A stretch of DNA of 7,098 nucleotides from Faecousia sp. (GTDB taxonomy: Bacteria; Bacillota; Clostridia; Oscillospirales; Oscillospiraceae), in assembly GCA_029258495.1 (NCBI GenBank), contig JARHYV010000081.1:1-7098 (forward strand). The letters run 5' to 3'. Shown here one piece after another: positions 6,638 through 7,098 of the stretch (positions are counted from its first letter, which is position 1; each line of letters starts with the position of its first letter). A program made the translations under genes and the position numbers. The notes below the pieces were generated by a model. It was not told the DNA's origin, searched no databases, and was given only the letters and a program-made list of their open reading frames with translations.

Positions 6638-7098
6638 ATGAATTATGATTTTTCCGCCATTGAAGAAAAATGGCAGGGAGTTTGGGATGAAAAGAAGCTG
6701 TATGCTGCAAGCAACGGCAGCGACAAGCCCAAATTCTATGGCTTGGTAGAATTCCCGTACCCCAGTGGAGCAGGTCTGCATGTGGGACATCCCCGTCCTT
6801 ATACGGCGATGGATATCATCGCCCGGAAGAAGCGTATGGATGGCATGAATGTGCTGTTCCCCATGGGCTTTGATGCGTTTGGTCTGCCTTCTGAGAATTA
6901 TGCGATCAAGAATCATGTTCATCCCCGGATCGTTACAGAGAACAATATCAAAAATTTCCGCCGACAGCTGAAGGCACTGGGCTACAGCTTGGACTGGGAT
7001 CGGGAGATCAACACCACTGACCCCAAATACTTTAAGTGGACACAGTGGATCTTCCTGCAGCTGTACAAAAACGGTCTTGCTTACAAGGCTAAGATGCC
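6638..7098 (+). CDS. leuS: Leucine--tRNA ligase, N-terminal part, cut by the window end
   Basis: LeuRS attaches leucine to tRNA(Leu) using ATP. Only the first 153 residues, plus two bases of the next codon, are visible; the full protein is usually about 800-860. The start shows the class I catalytic signature FPYPSGAGLHVGH (39-51), where HVGH (48-51) is the HIGH motif, followed by NVLFPMGFDAFGLPSENYAI (71-90), a LeuRS hallmark, and LDWDREINTTDPKYFKWTQW (118-137). The editing domain, KMSKS loop and anticodon-binding domain lie outside. After the HIGH motif the sequence is HPRPYTAMDI where E. coli-type enzymes have a HPxGYTATD-like stretch; from memory this resembles LeuRS of other Clostridia. 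The ATG at 6638 follows GAGAGGTG (6623-6630). The 29-base gap has no room for a T-box leader, so expression probably depends on upstream transcription. Confidence 0.96.
   Translation, partial: MNYDFSAIEEKWQGVWDEKKLYAASNGSDKPKFYGLVEFPYPSGAGLHVGHPRPYTAMDIIARKKRMDGMNVLFPMGFDAFGLPSENYAIKNHVHPRIVTENNIKNFRRQLKALGYSLDWDREINTTDPKYFKWTQWIFLQLYKNGLAYKAKM

Noticed and set aside
1..7098. CRISPR arrays, tRNA or rRNA genes, insertion sequences, or a defence or mobile system
   Set aside because: Nearly every base belongs to a recognised housekeeping gene, gaps are at most 29 bases, and no repeat array, transposase or RNA gene signature was seen.

Overview
The window carries seven tightly packed housekeeping genes, all on the + strand, from what is most likely a member of the Bacillota (class Clostridia, probably a Ruminococcaceae-type gut bacterium). 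This rests on the gene content and order, the strong AGGAGG-type ribosome binding sites, the moderate GC content (about half, judged by eye), and Firmicutes-style SMC, YhbY, NadD, YqeK, RsfS and LeuRS sequences. The species is not determined; Ruminococcaceae is an inference from family resemblance and gene order.

Layout: 1-2992 is smc, missing its 5' end (N-terminal ATPase half and first part of the coiled coil lie outside the window). 3006-3923 is ftsY, the SRP receptor. 3924-4529 is rdgB, an XTP/dITP house-cleaning pyrophosphatase. 4516-4986 is a YhbY-type CRM-domain RNA-binding protein with a long basic tail. 5010-6218 is one 402-residue ORF that joins NadD (nicotinate-mononucleotide adenylyltransferase) to a YqeK-type HD phosphohydrolase. 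6246-6608 is rsfS, the ribosomal silencing factor. 6638 to the window end is the start of leuS (leucyl-tRNA synthetase).

Gaps between genes are 13, 0, -14, 23, 27 and 29 bases, with no convincing terminator between any of them, so the whole window looks like one transcription unit with translational coupling at ftsY/rdgB and rdgB/yhbY. No stretch of 300 bases lacks a gene. I see no tRNA, rRNA, CRISPR array, mobile element or long repeat. The genes serve chromosome organisation (smc), membrane protein targeting (ftsY), nucleotide pool hygiene (rdgB and, probably, the YqeK domain through Ap4A hydrolysis), NAD synthesis (nadD) and ribosome assembly, silencing and tRNA charging (yhbY, rsfS, leuS).

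Nothing here looks like an undescribed defence or mobile system. The points most worth a second look are the NadD-YqeK fusion, a strong sigma-A-like promoter motif inside its HD-domain coding sequence, and the basic C-terminal tail of the YhbY protein.
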